From Leptasterias polaris (lineage: Eukaryota; Echinodermata; Asteroidea; Forcipulatida; Asteriidae): a stretch of DNA of 64,000 bases. The DNA lies in NCBI GenBank assembly GCA_037783415.1, contig JAZGTN010000150.1, positions 1,426,001 to 1,490,000 on the forward strand. Direction: 5' to 3'. The translations under genes were made by a program, and so were the position numbers. Shown in pieces: positions 1 through 10,758 of this stretch (position 1 is the first letter of the stretch; the number at the start of each line of letters is the position of its first letter). The notes beneath the pieces are model-generated. The model was not told the origin of the DNA. It did not search any database and was given only the letters and a program-made list of their open reading frames with translations.

Positions 1-147
1 ACTTTAACTATTCAAGATCATTTTTAGCACACTGGACTAGGACGTAAAAGTATATAAATTAACAGATGAAAAGAAAAAGAAAAAGTACCCAGTTGGCCAA
101 TATAATAATTTAATTCCTAATTAAAATACAAAGTTGTTTCTTTAAGC

Positions 148-170
148 CTATCAGGCAGGGTAGTAGTTCT
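148..170. repeat. Isolated 24-bp minisatellite unit
   Basis: A single unit of the same sequence that forms the array starting at 368. It is separated from that array by about 200 bp of retrotransposon sequence. It carries the 'gtagttct' variant seen only in two units of the main array. Confidence 0.8.
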
Positions 171-367
171 AAGATTGATGAGATTTAGTCCAACTGTCCA
201 GTATGTCCCCGGCAAGCACCAGACTACTGCAGACGCACTTTCCCGTGCTCCAGTCGGTACACCTGAAGAAACCGATACAGCTCTGATCTCAGAAATCGAC
301 AATTACACAAATCACGTGATGTCTTCAGTACCTGCAACTCCGCAACGCCTACTGGAAATTGTTGCAG
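171..367 (+). mobile_element. Ty3/gypsy pol fragment (end of RNase H)
   Basis: The plus frame from the ATG at 178 reads through a 'VPGKHQTTADALSRAP' signature. This is the conserved end of the RNase H domain of Ty3/gypsy (Metaviridae-type) LTR retrotransposons, where the D of 'ADALSR' is the last catalytic aspartate. About 40 further residues of the RNase H-integrase linker follow, and then the sequence runs straight into the minisatellite at 368. No RT, integrase or LTR is present on either side, so this is a dead fragment of about 200 bp. A minisatellite unit on its left and the array on its right suggest it lies inside the array. Confidence 0.85.
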
Positions 368-850
368 GGTAGTAGGTGTGCTATCAGGCAGGGTAGTAGT
401 TCTGCTATCAGGCGGGGTAGTAGGTCTGCTATCAGGCGGGGTAGTAGGTCTGCTATCAGGCGGGGTAGTAGGTCTGCTATCAGGCGGGGTAGTAGGTGTG
501 CTATCAGGCAGGGTAGTAGTTCTGCTATCAGGCAGGGTAGTAGGTCTGCTATCAGGCGGGGTAGTAGGTCTGCTATCAGGCGGGGTAGTAGGTCTGCTAT
601 CAGGCGGGGTAGTAGGTCTGCTATCAGGCGGGGTAGTAGGTCTGCTATCAGGCGGGGTAGTAGGTCTGCTATCAGGCGGGGTAGTAGGTCTGCTATCAGG
701 CGGGGTAGTAGGTCTGCTATCAGGCGGGGTAGTAGGTCTGCTATCAGGCGGGGTAGTAGGTCTGCTATCAGGCGGGGTAGTAGGTCTGCTATCAGGCGGG
801 GTAGTAGGTCTGCTATCAGGCAGGGTAGTAGGTCTGCTATCAGGCAGGGT
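368..850. repeat. 24-bp minisatellite, about 20 copies
   Basis: Tandem units of 24 bp with core 'ggggtagtaggtctgctatc'. Two runs of a five-unit higher-order pattern are visible at the left end: a 'gtgtgc' variant, then a 'gttctgc' variant, then three standard units. The right end is nearly homogeneous. Because 24 is divisible by three and the unit lacks stops, two plus frames and one minus frame stay open. These frames are a by-product of the repeat and not evidence of a protein. Confidence 0.95.
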
Positions 851-1390
851 TATTTTCATTCAGGATCCTCAGCAGACCTCTCAATGCACACCCTTAGGAA
901 AAATGAAAAGTAAACGCTTAGATTATCACACAAAAAAGTTGACAAAGTTATTTCAAAGTAGTTGCATGGAATCTTGGATCCTGTTGGACATCAGGCTTTA
1001 TCCAAAGAGACTGATTTGACATCTGGTATATAACTGACCAGTTAGCTGCACTTGACTTGCTTGAAAAGGACATTCTGGGTACAACCCTCAACACAGAATC
1101 TTGAGCAGAGTATATGAATGAGGAGTCAAAACAATTCACCCTTTGCATGGTCAGCCATTTGGGTGTAGAGCATCGAATTGGGGAAAGCAGTGAATAACCC
1201 TGTATTGTCACGACAATGTAATGACACTTTCACCCAATCATAAACTACAATACAAATGCACATGGCGAATTAGTGTAGAGAGCGAATGGTGGTTAAACTA
1301 TGCACCTAAGCAAGGTGGTCAAATCATTCACAGTTCTCTCAAAGTTGGCGTACACATTTTTTAACGACAGCCGAGACCCACTCAGACAGA
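851..1390. other. No gene seen
   Basis: Unique-looking AT-rich sequence between the minisatellite and the poly-G tract. I see no convincing coding frame, RNA gene or element end in it. Confidence 0.5.
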
Positions 1391-1411
1391 GGGGGGGGGG
1401 GGGGGGGGGGG
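1391..1411. repeat. Poly-G tract (21 G)
   Basis: An uninterrupted run of 21 G. The exact length may be uncertain because long homopolymers are error-prone. Confidence 0.9.
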
Positions 1412-1938
1412 TCAATTTTCTGTGGGAACTCTCAAAAGAAGTTTGACAAATTTGAGCTGCTCGTCTGTAGCTAAGAAAAATATGAAACAGACCACCTCAT
1501 GAACACGATTAAACAGCCAAGGAGAAACACATACTTCATGAGGCTTAGGAATAGGGAAACGACATAAAATTGTCAAGATGTGACTTTGACATAAAATACA
1601 GTAACTCACCAACATTAGTAAGAATTGACCTCATTCAGTGGAGTTTGTCTTGCTCTCTCCGTTTCAGCTCAGGTTGGTTTTATCTCCAGAACACACATCC
1701 ACACAAAACAAGACAGAATAAAAATTAAAATGGAAACACAAATGATACATCAATAATGGACTTAGGAAAGATTTGTTTAATGTTTGTTAAATGACAGTTG
1801 CCACATCAGTTGATAAAGGTGGATTGCAAAAATGTCAAATATTTCCTACAATCCCCGCTGAATTCTGTTGAATGCACCATGTTTGAGGTACAAAGGGAAC
1901 GTTGTAATGGAAATCTAAATGTTATCATCCCCTTAGCC
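1412..1938. other. No gene seen
   Basis: AT-rich sequence with only short shadow frames. No splice-supported exon or transposon signature was recognised. Confidence 0.5.
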
Positions 1939-1960
1939 AACTCTAGTGTACACTAGAGTT
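1939..1960. repeat. 22-bp perfect palindrome
   Basis: A 22-bp sequence identical to its own reverse complement, with 'tgtaca' at its centre and 'aactctag' at its outer edge. It sits directly at the left edge of the CACCAAT-rich repeat region. Confidence 0.85.
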
Positions 1961-1989
1961 TTTAGTGCCTTTCTGGTGTACTTTTAGTG

Positions 1990-2312
1990 TACCTGTTGCC
2001 TGCACCAAAAGTGCACCAATACAAAACCCACACCAATAGACACCAAAAGAGCACCAATAAAGCACCAAATTGCCTTAGTCAATTTACAGCTTGCACCAAT
2101 AATGCACCAGATATACTTAGTTTAAATCAAGCTACACCAATAGAGCACCAATTAAACTTATAGTTTCAATCTAGCTACACCAATAGAGCACCAAATAAAC
2201 TTAGTCTCAATCTAGCTACACCAATAGAGCACCAAATAAACTTATAAAAACAAAATGTTCCAGCACTGCAGATACACCTAGTGTGGATCACTCTACACCA
2301 ATATGGAACCAA
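1990..2312. repeat. Degenerate tandem repeat rich in CACCAAT
   Basis: Repeated 'gcaccaat' and 'acaccaatagagcacc' motifs. The right half contains three clear units of about 50 bp that also share 'ctagctacaccaatagagc' and 'aaacttatag'. The left half is more degenerate. No coding frame is present. Confidence 0.85.
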
Positions 2313-3708
2313 TTATGAAGATAAAATAATTTGGAGATAAATTCCTCTTCAAAAGACTCAATCCATCACATGGACCAGCTACATGTAGGTCTTAGCAGGA
2401 ATGATGATGATGTGTATTATAACAATAATTTATACATATTGCTTTTTACAAAGCTAAAAGCACTATATTCAATCCGTTGCCCGATTGCTCAGGCCACCTA
2501 TTTCCTGCCTCATAAGTACCCATTTACATCTTGGTGGAGATATAATTTGTAATTAAATGCAACATTTTAAACACTGTTTAATTTATGACACACAACTGAA
2601 TTTTTTATTTTCATTTCATATTAGTTACATTTATTTTATGTCCACATCCTTCAACACAAAGTGTGATAACATTGCGCAGTTAAACATACACTGTAACTTG
2701 TACAAATGAAGACTTGGCTCTGGTTATTGAAAAATAAATAGATAATACATGTATGTGACATGAACATGTAGAAAAAGCAAATGCTTTTTGCTCCCCTTCC
2801 CTATAAAGACAACAGAATCGTTCAAGGAAAACGGTACCGGTCCGTACACAAACATGTTATGCATGAGTGAGACAATAGATATATTTTAACTAGTAATAAA
2901 TTTACGTAATAGCTCCCTTTTATTTACACAATATGTGCTCAATCGGCTTGTGTATTTGTTTTGATCAGACAGCCCACAATTAGCAGAGAATATGTACAAC
3001 ATACAACTTGTGTGTTTCTTTCTACCACCTGTAGAAAGAGCATGATATTGATTTATAACCATTTTAATGTTTATTTTTGACATACATTTTCATGTAAATT
3101 ATGTACATCTCACAAACCTAAAATAATAATTGTTCTTTTCCTGCAAAAGATCACTTCTTACCAATTTTATGTGCAATACAAGCACGAACATCTCCATCTT
3201 CTTCCCTAGAACTCTTCTCTACAGCATAACTGAATTGAACCTCAATATGAAGACTGAAAATATTTCATTTACAATGTACATGTACAGTACACGTACAGTA
3301 CATTGTATGGTACTGTAAAGTAAAACATATGATTACATTTTGCATCGCTGTTAGAATTATATTGCCAACCCCCACAAAATCTATCTCTCCCTCTCTCCCT
3401 TTAGTCTGGTGGCGCAATTCGCGATGCGGTGGTCATCACAAATATTTACGCCAAAATATGTCTTATGTTTTAAATATTCATAACTCCTGAACCACACATT
3501 GTAAATTTATAACCCATACATCATCTGAAAGGGCTTAATTCGGAGCTTTATATTGGAAAAAATATAACCACTGAACCAGGTGAAATGACGTCACAAAATG
3601 GTTTTGTAGTTGACAAAAACTGAATCTCTAGTCAAAACATTTTAACAAAATTGTATTTTGTAGTGTAACATAAACTTAAACATGAACCAAACAGTGATCG
3701 AAACAAAG
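2313..3708. other. No gene seen; short GTAC-rich patch
   Basis: AT-rich sequence without a recognisable gene. Around 3280-3305 there is a short patch of overlapping 'gtacatgtac' and 'gtacagtac' motifs. This interval should hold the 3' end of the minus-strand CACTA-like element, but no convincing CACTA-type terminal repeat was identified. Confidence 0.45.
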
Positions 3709-5219
3709 TTATTCATGTTCAAACCAGTTTGGACACCTGGCAACTAAATTGACTCCCTCACTAGTGAATGGGAGAAAAACACACATGTCAACAATGGAGT
3801 CTACTGGTACCACAAGGCGGCTTGTTGTTGTTGATGACACAACAGTTAAGTGTTCTACTGCCAAGCTGAACGAGGTGTTTGTGTCCAACACATCAATGAC
3901 CGCAACATACAAAACATTATCATCTGACCTACATTGCAAGAAATACTGGATCTGACCAAACATGAGTTTGTCATTTAATTTAAAAACTACAGTGTAACTA
4001 TTTCGTCGGGAAACAGCCTTGTATACACTGGAATGAATTACAATATTGCTCAACATTAATCTCTCAAATTTATGAAATGTCAAATTACCCACAAAACCAA
4101 ATGTATTTACAATATTTTCATATAAATCACCTTTTACAGTACAACATTTTAACACCCCAATTGCAAGGATTCCCTCACCTATTTTAGTTGTTGCACTTTT
4201 CACTTTATGATGACTTTGCATTTGCTCATAAAAGTCATGTGCCTTTGATCCTTTTTGAAGTTGACAAACCATCTGTGGGATTTTTTGAGCGACAGAGACA
4301 GCCTGTATAATTTGATTAGCCACATTCTGTGTTCCATGAAACAAGACTCTAAGGTCTTTATTAAGATCCTCAAAGAAGAAACATGAGTGAGCCCAAGCAG
4401 GCCCTAGGTCCCTCACCTTTGCAGATAGATGAAGTAAGGCATGCACATTACTGGACTCAAAACATTCGTTGTATAATTCACTGAACATTGCGCAAAATTG
4501 AATGATGGATCGGTGTGCAACTTTTAGTTTATCTCCTGTTATTGATGTTTGAAGGAGAATAAACAATGCCTGTACCAAACAGCCAAGATGGTTTAAATAT
4601 TGTAATGGCAATATGCCATGCAAAGTAGGAATTGAATAAAAAAGCAAAAAATTACAAAACTCTGTTGCCTTCCAGTTTGAAATATCACATATAGATCGTG
4701 GCAATCGAGAAATTCTGTTTGTTGGAGTCATTTCAATGAGACGCTTGTCAATTTCTGCTGTAAAAGAACCAATGTACCATGGTAGTTTTTTGTACTTTTT
4801 GTTGGTCCATAAACTGATCATTTTTTTTGTCACACCTAAACAAACACAGTGCATATAATCCACTGATACACCCCGAATAATGTCAAATCTAGGACACTTG
4901 AGAAGCCATGTCACCCCCTTAACACCAAACACTGGTTTTTGTGTAGCTTCAGCCTCTAAAGCATGTGACATAGTACCTTGACAGGTTCTCAACATACCAT
5001 GCCCACTCTCCATGTCAGACATGTTAAATGGGTAGGTATGAGTATGTGTCCCTTTAAGTGTTTTGGAAGACTTTCCCTTCTCCAGACATGTTGGGCAGCC
5101 GAAGAAACCATTGAACTGGGTGAAGTTTTGTGCAATACAACGTGCTGGTGCATCACACACACAACACATCAGAATTGCCCGTAACAGCAAGTTCTTTCCA
5201 TCGACACACAATTCTGCCC
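3709..5219 (-). CDS. CACTA/EnSpm-like transposase, exon 4 (C-terminal two thirds)
   Basis: This is the last exon (about 503 codons) of a four-exon transposase gene that starts at 13553. It begins after a clean acceptor (TTTTGCAG, read on the minus strand) and continues exon 3 in phase 1. The first residues, around 'LRAILMCCVCDAPARC', followed by a 'GC..C' zinc-binding pair, match the core of Transposase_21/TNP2-type CACTA transposases. The frame then runs through a His-rich 'HALLHL' segment and ends with 'CPNWFEHE'. The exon has no internal stop. The four exons (685, 256, 113 and 1511 nt) sum to 2565 nt, exactly 855 codons including the stop, so the coding sequence still looks intact. Family assignment comes from motif recognition; the splice joins are seen directly. 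Confidence 0.8.
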
Positions 5220-5443
5220 CTGCAAAATCAAATTATTTAAAAAGCAATTATAGTCATGCAAGTATAGTTTTGTTACATATTATGACATGTGTACATCCAT
5301 GAGCAATGCTACATGAATATGAACAAGTGTCCAGGCCCTAAAGTTTGACAAATTTTTAATAAAAATAAGGTGAACAGAAAACTGAATACATGTAGGTAAA
5401 TTTTGAATAACAAAGATGTTCACAAAATACTGTAGGGAGACTG

Positions 5444-5545
5444 CCAACATAGGGCTAAATAGCTCAGTTGGTGGAGCACTGGTATGTTAATCTGAAAAGC
5501 CCGCTTTAGTAAATTTTTCTGTGCTCAACCACAAATTATAAAAAC
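5444..5545 (+). mobile_element. tRNA-derived SINE remnant with box B deleted
   Basis: The sequence 'tagctcagttggtggagc' at about 5460 is a tRNA D-arm with an A box. It is followed by an anticodon-arm-like 'ctggtatgttaatctgaa'. The box B (GGTTCGANNCC) expected next is absent: the sequence jumps to 'cccgctttagtaaatttttc', a SINE-type body. This is the layout of a tRNA-derived SINE with a short internal deletion, not a functional tRNA gene. Confidence 0.55.
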
Positions 5546-6032
5546 TAAGTGTTACATGTACTCAGCACCAAAAAAACGCTGTAGCAAGGCTATTCACAAT
5601 TACAAAAGTAATATCCTAAATTTCTTTGTTTGCTTTGTTTACATTTGTACTTGCCACTTGATGATAATATCAGATGTGTCAACCATAACTTTGGTAGGTA
5701 ATGTTTGGTGGAATTTTCAATCTGCTGCTCTGGTTTACTTATGGGAATTATTTAGGGTTTACTGAGACTACATGTATAGGGATAGCACAATTGTGTAGGC
5801 TGAAAGTGTTTAATGCAATGACTTTTTTTGTGTGGTACTTAATAGCATCCAAGGTCGTAAGGTTAAATAATACTGGGCAGTGGAATTAAAACCAGACATT
5901 ATTATTTAAAATATTTTTGCATAGCAATTTGACAGAATAAGGACAAAAAAAAGTAAAAGGAAAAAAGACACAAAAATATAGTCAACTCTGCCAAGAGAAA
6001 AAAAATTCACACAAAATAGATAATCAACATTG
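5546..6032. other. CACTA gene intron sequence left of the Ngaro element
   Basis: AT-rich sequence within intron 3 of the minus-strand transposase gene (intron 11618-5220). No feature was recognised before the Ngaro left repeat begins at 6033. Confidence 0.5.
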
Positions 6033-6168
6033 TGACCTTTTCTATCGTTAGCCATGAGGGCGCACTTGCGCATTACGCAACGGTGTGAGGGTTGAGTGGA
6101 CGCCGTAAGGGCGTGGTTGTCATTGATCGTTTTCAGCGCAGCTACAACGGACGTGTACGTTTTATTTT
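6033..6168 (+). repeat. Ngaro split direct repeat A1
   Basis: 136-bp left repeat, repeated at 10903-11038. It begins 'tgaccttttctatcgttagc' and probably supplies promoter and 5' UTR sequence, since the gag ATG at 6179 follows it by 10 bp. Confidence 0.9.
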
Positions 6169-6178
6169 GCGATTCAGC

Positions 6179-7259
6179 ATGTCTGATTCAAACGACGTAC
6201 ATTTTTCGGATTCTGAGAGGCATATGTCGCAATCTTCTTTGCCTCTAATGACCGTTAAGAACGTTTCGGATATTGTGAAAGCCGGCGTTTCTGAAGCTTT
6301 GGTAAATTTCCAGTCGCATTTCGACAAGGTAATAGCAGAGCGCAAGCAGGAGAACGAGAAAGCCCTTCAGCAAGTACAGTCGCTGAAGAGAGCCTCTGAA
6401 GTCCAGTTCAGATTTAAAGGTAATAAAGCTCAGTTTGAATTCAACGAAAAGATTGCTCAGAGCGTGGAGTCGGCTCAGAAACAGCTAAAGGAAGGTTCAA
6501 TTTCGACCGCCGACGAAACATTAGCAGAAGCGGTAAAAGAGCTGCAAAAGAGAAACAAGCTAATTCGTCTAGCTGACAAATCGGACGCAGGTTGGTTTTA
6601 TTTGAATATTGTTTTGCTTTCTTAAAAAGTGTAGAGGAAATACGTTGTTCGAACGTGGTAATTTGTTCAAATTTGTAGATACAATTCCATATCCGACCAC
6701 CAAGGAATGTACCTTGTTGAGATGTATAATGCCAGCGTATTGGGCTATAGACAGTGGTCATGTATGGTATTCTTTACATTACTAATAATTCGTTGAATTT
6801 CTAAAGCGTAGCATAGAACGTTGTGTATGTTCTATGTGGGACATTATTGTTAACACTGAATGTGCCGTGTTTTAACATTCTATGTATATAGGCTGGGGCG
6901 CCGTAGAGGAATACATGAGCGATGAACTGGCAGACGACTCCGAGGACGAGAAGCGTATTCGGTCGGCTCAGTCACGGGCAATGGCAAAGCGCAAGAAAAC
7001 CAAGGCTGGATTACGGCAGAGGCCATACCAGCAGAGCAGACGGCATGTGTCTGAGTCTCCGGTTAACCCAGATAGTCTTTTTCGTGGCTATTGTAACCAA
7101 AATAGATCAGCGTCTTGCACCCCTTACGGCGCAGGTTATAGATCAGGTCCAAAACCCAACGACGTCTGTTTCAAGTGTGGTAAACCAGGGCATTGGAGAA
7201 AGAGCTGCCCAGGGATTCAACATTCCATCGGCGGAAAAGACGCCAGCGGTCAGCGATGA
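6179..7259 (+). CDS. Ngaro ORF1, gag-like protein (two exons)
   Basis: The ATG at 6179 starts a Ser/Asp-rich, charged N-terminus. Exon 1 ends at 6590 (GCAG|GTTGGT) and exon 2 begins at 6892 after TATATAG. The join, in phase 1, creates 'DAGWGAVEEY', followed by an acidic 'DELADDSEDEKRI' block and a basic region. This is the typical arrangement in DIRS-order gag proteins, where 'GW..VEEY' is recurrent. Near the C-terminus a CCHC zinc knuckle, 'CFKCGKPGHWRKSC', indicates nucleic-acid binding. The 301-bp intron contains stops, so splicing or a second start is needed. The protein is about 258 aa and should form the cytoplasmic RNP particle. Confidence 0.8.
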
Positions 7260-7287
7260 TTCTACATCATCACGAACTTTGACACAT

Positions 7288-9288
7288 ATGGGGCATCCTC
7301 AGGAATGCAGCGATAGCAACGAGTATGATAAGTTACTTGCTTATTCAGACAATTATTTTGATTATGAGCAGGGATCTGCAGAGCCAATTGTGAAGGGACG
7401 GTTAAAAAATTCCTTAAATTTTTGGAATAAAATAAATGCTAATCCCGAAGTGCTGGATGTTATCCAATCAGGGTACAAGATACCGCTGATAGAAACGCCT
7501 CCACCTAGGCAATTAAGGAATAATAAATCTGCATTGGCCCATTCAGAATTCGTTACGGAAGCTATCTTGGACCTCCTAAACAAAAACCTCATCTCGGAAT
7601 GTAACTCTCCCCCAACTGTGGTTAATCCATTAACCGTTTCGATTCAGAGTTCTGGCAAGAAGAGGTTGATATTAGATCTAAGATATGTTAATCAATTCGT
7701 TTGGAAAGACAAAATCAAGTTTGAAGATTGGAATGAAGCTTTGAAATATTTTTGCAAAGGTGATTTTATGTTCAGTTTCGACCTTAAATCTGGGTATCAC
7801 CACATTGACATTTTCCATGAACACAGGACGTTCTTGGGATTTTCGTGGAAATTTCGAGGAGCTAGCAAAATTTTTTCATTTAACGTTTTACCGTTTGGTT
7901 TGAGCACAGCTCCTTACATTTTCACCAAGGTGTTGAGACCTTTGGTGTCACATTGGAGACGTACAGGTATGTTCATTGTAGTTTACTTGGATGATGGATG
8001 GGGAAGAGAGGCAACTAAGACTAGTTGTGCCAAAACCGCAGAATTGATCAAAGCAGACCTACTGGCTGCCGGCTTAGTGCCAAACAAGGACAAGTCTGTT
8101 TGGGTCCCAACACAAAAACTAGACTGGTTGGGTCTTACTTGGGACTCCCAAGAAAGCTCTATTGCTGCAACAAGTCGGCGAGTTGTCGACACATTGGAAT
8201 CGATTCAAAGAATCATTGAAGCGTTACCTAGTGTCACAGCCAGAAAGCTCGCCTCAATTACCGGCAAGATAATTTCATTCTCTTGCGTTGTCGGAAATGT
8301 CTCGCAGCTCAAGTCTAGGTACTTGCACATGGAGATTTCCAAAAGAAAACATTGGGATTACCAGTTTTCTTTGTCCAATAACAAAGTACTTGAGGAAATC
8401 TTTTTCTGGAAATCAGAGTTGCCTGAACTTAACAAACGTTTCATTTTTGATTATTCTGTTCCCCAAATATTGGTGTATACCGATGCAAGTAATACAGGAT
8501 GTGGTGCTTGGGCTATTGCATCTTCAGCAAAGATGGAGTTCCAACAAAATTGGTCTGTGGAAGAGAGAGGTAAAAGTTCTACATGGCGTGAATTAAAAGG
8601 GGCATCCCTGGCAATCAAAACGTTTGCTAATGTTCTTAAAGGTAAAAATCTTATCCTATACACAGATAACAAAGGTGTAGTGGCCGTGGTATCTAAAGGC
8701 AGTATGGTGGAAGAACTGCAAGATCTGAGTTTAGAACTCTTTCGGTTTTGTAAATCAAATGTAATAAACTTGAAAACTCAGTGGATCTCGAGAAATCAAA
8801 ACGTAGAGGCAGATTTCCTAAGCAGACAAGAAGATTTGGATGACTGGGGTGTATCCAACGAGTTTTTCAAGTTTGTGGATGGAATGTGGGGACCACATTC
8901 GGTAGACAGATTTGCAAATGAGTATAATGCAAAGTTACCAGTTTTCAATTCGAAATACGACACCCAGTATTCGAGTCATGTGAATTGCTTCACACTCGAT
9001 TGGGCCAAGGATAACAATTGGTTAGTGCCCCCAATCGACTTGATATGTGACGTCTTAAGACACGTAAAGACATGCAAGGCCAGAGGAACCTTGGTGGTTC
9101 CGGAGTGGCCATCGGCAGTATTTTGGCCACTGATGTTTACTCAATCGGGCCATTTTAAAGACTTGGTTGTTGAAACAATGAGGTTTGAAGATCCTACAAA
9201 CATTTTCGTGCAAGGTCATAATAAGCAAGCAATATTTGGAACAGAGAAAATGAAGAGTGCAGTTCTGTGTGCGAGACTGCAGGGTTGA
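7288..9288 (+). CDS. Ngaro ORF2, reverse transcriptase-RNase H
   Basis: A frame different from ORF1, open from 6922 and so overlapping the ORF1 end. The first ATG in the likely coding part is at 7288, giving 666 aa. The RT has 'RLILDLRYVN' (motif 1), 'FSFDLKSGYHHI' (motif A), 'LPFGLSTAPYIFTK' (motif B) and 'VVYLDDG' (catalytic YxDD, motif C). Then comes 'LDWLGL' and an RNase H with 'VYTDASNTGCGAWA' and 'LYTDNKGV' acidic residues. All catalytic aspartates are present. How ORF2 is translated (frameshift, splicing or re-initiation) is not clear. The frame closes at 9288, and the recombinase follows after a 355-bp gap. Confidence 0.88.
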   Translation: MGHPQECSDSNEYDKLLAYSDNYFDYEQGSAEPIVKGRLKNSLNFWNKINANPEVLDVIQSGYKIPLIETPPPRQLRNNKSALAHSEFVTEAILDLLNKNLISECNSPPTVVNPLTVSIQSSGKKRLILDLRYVNQFVWKDKIKFEDWNEALKYFCKGDFMFSFDLKSGYHHIDIFHEHRTFLGFSWKFRGASKIFSFNVLPFGLSTAPYIFTKVLRPLVSHWRRTGMFIVVYLDDGWGREATKTSCAKTAELIKADLLAAGLVPNKDKSVWVPTQKLDWLGLTWDSQESSIAATSRRVVDTLESIQRIIEALPSVTARKLASITGKIISFSCVVGNVSQLKSRYLHMEISKRKHWDYQFSLSNNKVLEEIFFWKSELPELNKRFIFDYSVPQILVYTDASNTGCGAWAIASSAKMEFQQNWSVEERGKSSTWRELKGASLAIKTFANVLKGKNLILYTDNKGVVAVVSKGSMVEELQDLSLELFRFCKSNVINLKTQWISRNQNVEADFLSRQEDLDDWGVSNEFFKFVDGMWGPHSVDRFANEYNAKLPVFNSKYDTQYSSHVNCFTLDWAKDNNWLVPPIDLICDVLRHVKTCKARGTLVVPEWPSAVFWPLMFTQSGHFKDLVVETMRFEDPTNIFVQGHNKQAIFGTEKMKSAVLCARLQG

Positions 9289-9419
9289 ATGCTTAAATTG
9301 TTTGTGCCGTATGGCAATACGTAGAGTGATAATACCGAATGGTAGCTCTCACGTCAAGTCGCATGACAGTAAATAGTGAAACCAAACCGCATATAGTACA
9401 GAACATAATTGTTTTCACA

Positions 9420-9540
9420 CTGCCGCATGGTACTTACTGCAATGATGCAGACTTGGCATGAAAATTGGTATGTTTCCACATTGCCGCGTGGCACTCGGTA
9501 ACTGCAATGATGCAGACTTGGCATGAAAATTGGCAGGAGA
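9420..9540. repeat. Short tandem duplication between RT and recombinase
   Basis: A block of about 60 bp is duplicated. A 33-bp core is identical at 9436-9468 and 9501-9533 ('actgcaatgatgcagacttg' plus 13 bp), each preceded by a 'tgccgc.tgg' segment. Confidence 0.85.
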
Positions 9541-9643
9541 ATTCATAAAATACATGTTTAAGATGCCACATAATTTTGTAATAAGTTTTTAATTATTACC
9601 CATTCAATGTTAATATTACAGACTTCCAGAATATCGACGCACA

Positions 9644-10579
9644 ATGGACCGTGTTATGAAAGCCTCTAGAGCACCCAACACATTACGGAAATATGAGAGA
9701 CACTTTGCCGAATGGCAGTCATGGTGCCAAATTCACGGTTTACCGCACATCCCAGCCAAGACGGATGACATAGCAAGATTCTTTATGGAACTGTTTACAT
9801 CAAATGCACCTTATAGTAAGATTGAAGGTCTGTTTTATAGCATAAAATGGTATCATGATTGTACTCCATACATCACCACAAACCCCTGCGATGCAAAATT
9901 TCTCCGTCTCGCTTTGGAAGGATTGAAGCGACTTACTGCTAAGCCCACATGTCCTAAAGACCCAGTTACAACGGAAATTTTAACAAAAATTGTTGTTAAG
10001 TTTGGTGTGTCCAATAACCTGCTGCACGCTCGTCTATGTGCAATGTGCTTACTATCCTTTGCGGGTTTCTTTAGAAACGATGAACTTATCAACATAAGAG
10101 AATGTGATCTGGACATCCATCCTTCATTTGTTAGAATATTCATTGCTAAAAGCAAAACAGATCAACTTAAAGAAGGTTCGTGGGTTTATATTGCCAAGAC
10201 CGGTTCGAAGCTTTGTCCTGTCAAAGCGTTATCAAAATATATTGACTTAGCAGGAATAACTGACTTCACAGATAAGTTTCTGTTTAGACCGATGATTTTT
10301 GTTAAATCTGTTCAAACTCACAGGCTAAGAAATGGTCAACTTTCATATACCAGATGTAGGGAGACTTTCAAGGATGCACTCGAACAAGTCGGTGTCGACT
10401 CTAAGCGATTTGGGTTACATAGCTTACGCTCGGGCGGAGCCACAGCAGCCGCTGCCTTAGGAGTGCCTGACAGACTGTTTAAGAAACACGGAAGATGGCG
10501 ATCAGAAAATGCTAAGGATGGATACGTTAAGGAGTCGGTAGAGACTCGGCTTGCTGTATCACTTAATTTAGGTTTGTAA
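9644..10579 (+). CDS. Ngaro ORF3, tyrosine recombinase
   Basis: A 311-aa frame with the phage-integrase-type catalytic set: Arg in 'GFFRNDEL', His-x-x-Arg in 'LHSLRSGG', His/Trp region 'KKHGRWRSE' and the nucleophile Tyr in 'DGYVKES'. It would integrate a circular cDNA by site-specific recombination, which explains the lack of an integrase. The frame is open upstream to the acceptor-like 'attacag' at about 9620, so an extra N-terminal exon may join it. The A and B repeats flanking the element are the expected recombination substrates. Confidence 0.9.
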   Translation: MDRVMKASRAPNTLRKYERHFAEWQSWCQIHGLPHIPAKTDDIARFFMELFTSNAPYSKIEGLFYSIKWYHDCTPYITTNPCDAKFLRLALEGLKRLTAKPTCPKDPVTTEILTKIVVKFGVSNNLLHARLCAMCLLSFAGFFRNDELINIRECDLDIHPSFVRIFIAKSKTDQLKEGSWVYIAKTGSKLCPVKALSKYIDLAGITDFTDKFLFRPMIFVKSVQTHRLRNGQLSYTRCRETFKDALEQVGVDSKRFGLHSLRSGGATAAAALGVPDRLFKKHGRWRSENAKDGYVKESVETRLAVSLNLGL

Positions 10580-10758
10580 ATATAAAATTAATTAAATTTC
10601 ATTTGAGTGAGACAAGCTCGTTAAGCCCTTGTATTATAGCATCACCAGGAAACATGGTCGATACAAGTTGATATGGTAAAATAAACAAGGATTAAAACTG
10701 CACAATTATCAGTTTGTTATGCTTCTCCCGTTCTTTGTTACTTGAGGAGGCGGATGTA

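Noticed and set aside
224..1019. Three overlapping open frames (minus 'TTPPDSRP', plus 'SRSAIRRG' and 'LLSGGVVG' repeats) as repetitive proteins
   Set aside because: They arise because the 24-bp unit is divisible by three and has no stops in these frames. There are no splice sites, no flanking domain and no frame preference.
5455..5530. A functional tRNA gene
   Set aside because: The D-arm and anticodon-arm-like parts are present, but box B/T-arm and acceptor pairing are absent. It reads as a SINE remnant.
9240..9644. A defined intron joining the Ngaro RT frame to the recombinase
   Set aside because: An acceptor at about 9620 is plausible, but no donor near 9288 gives a matching phase convincingly, so I left the two frames separate.
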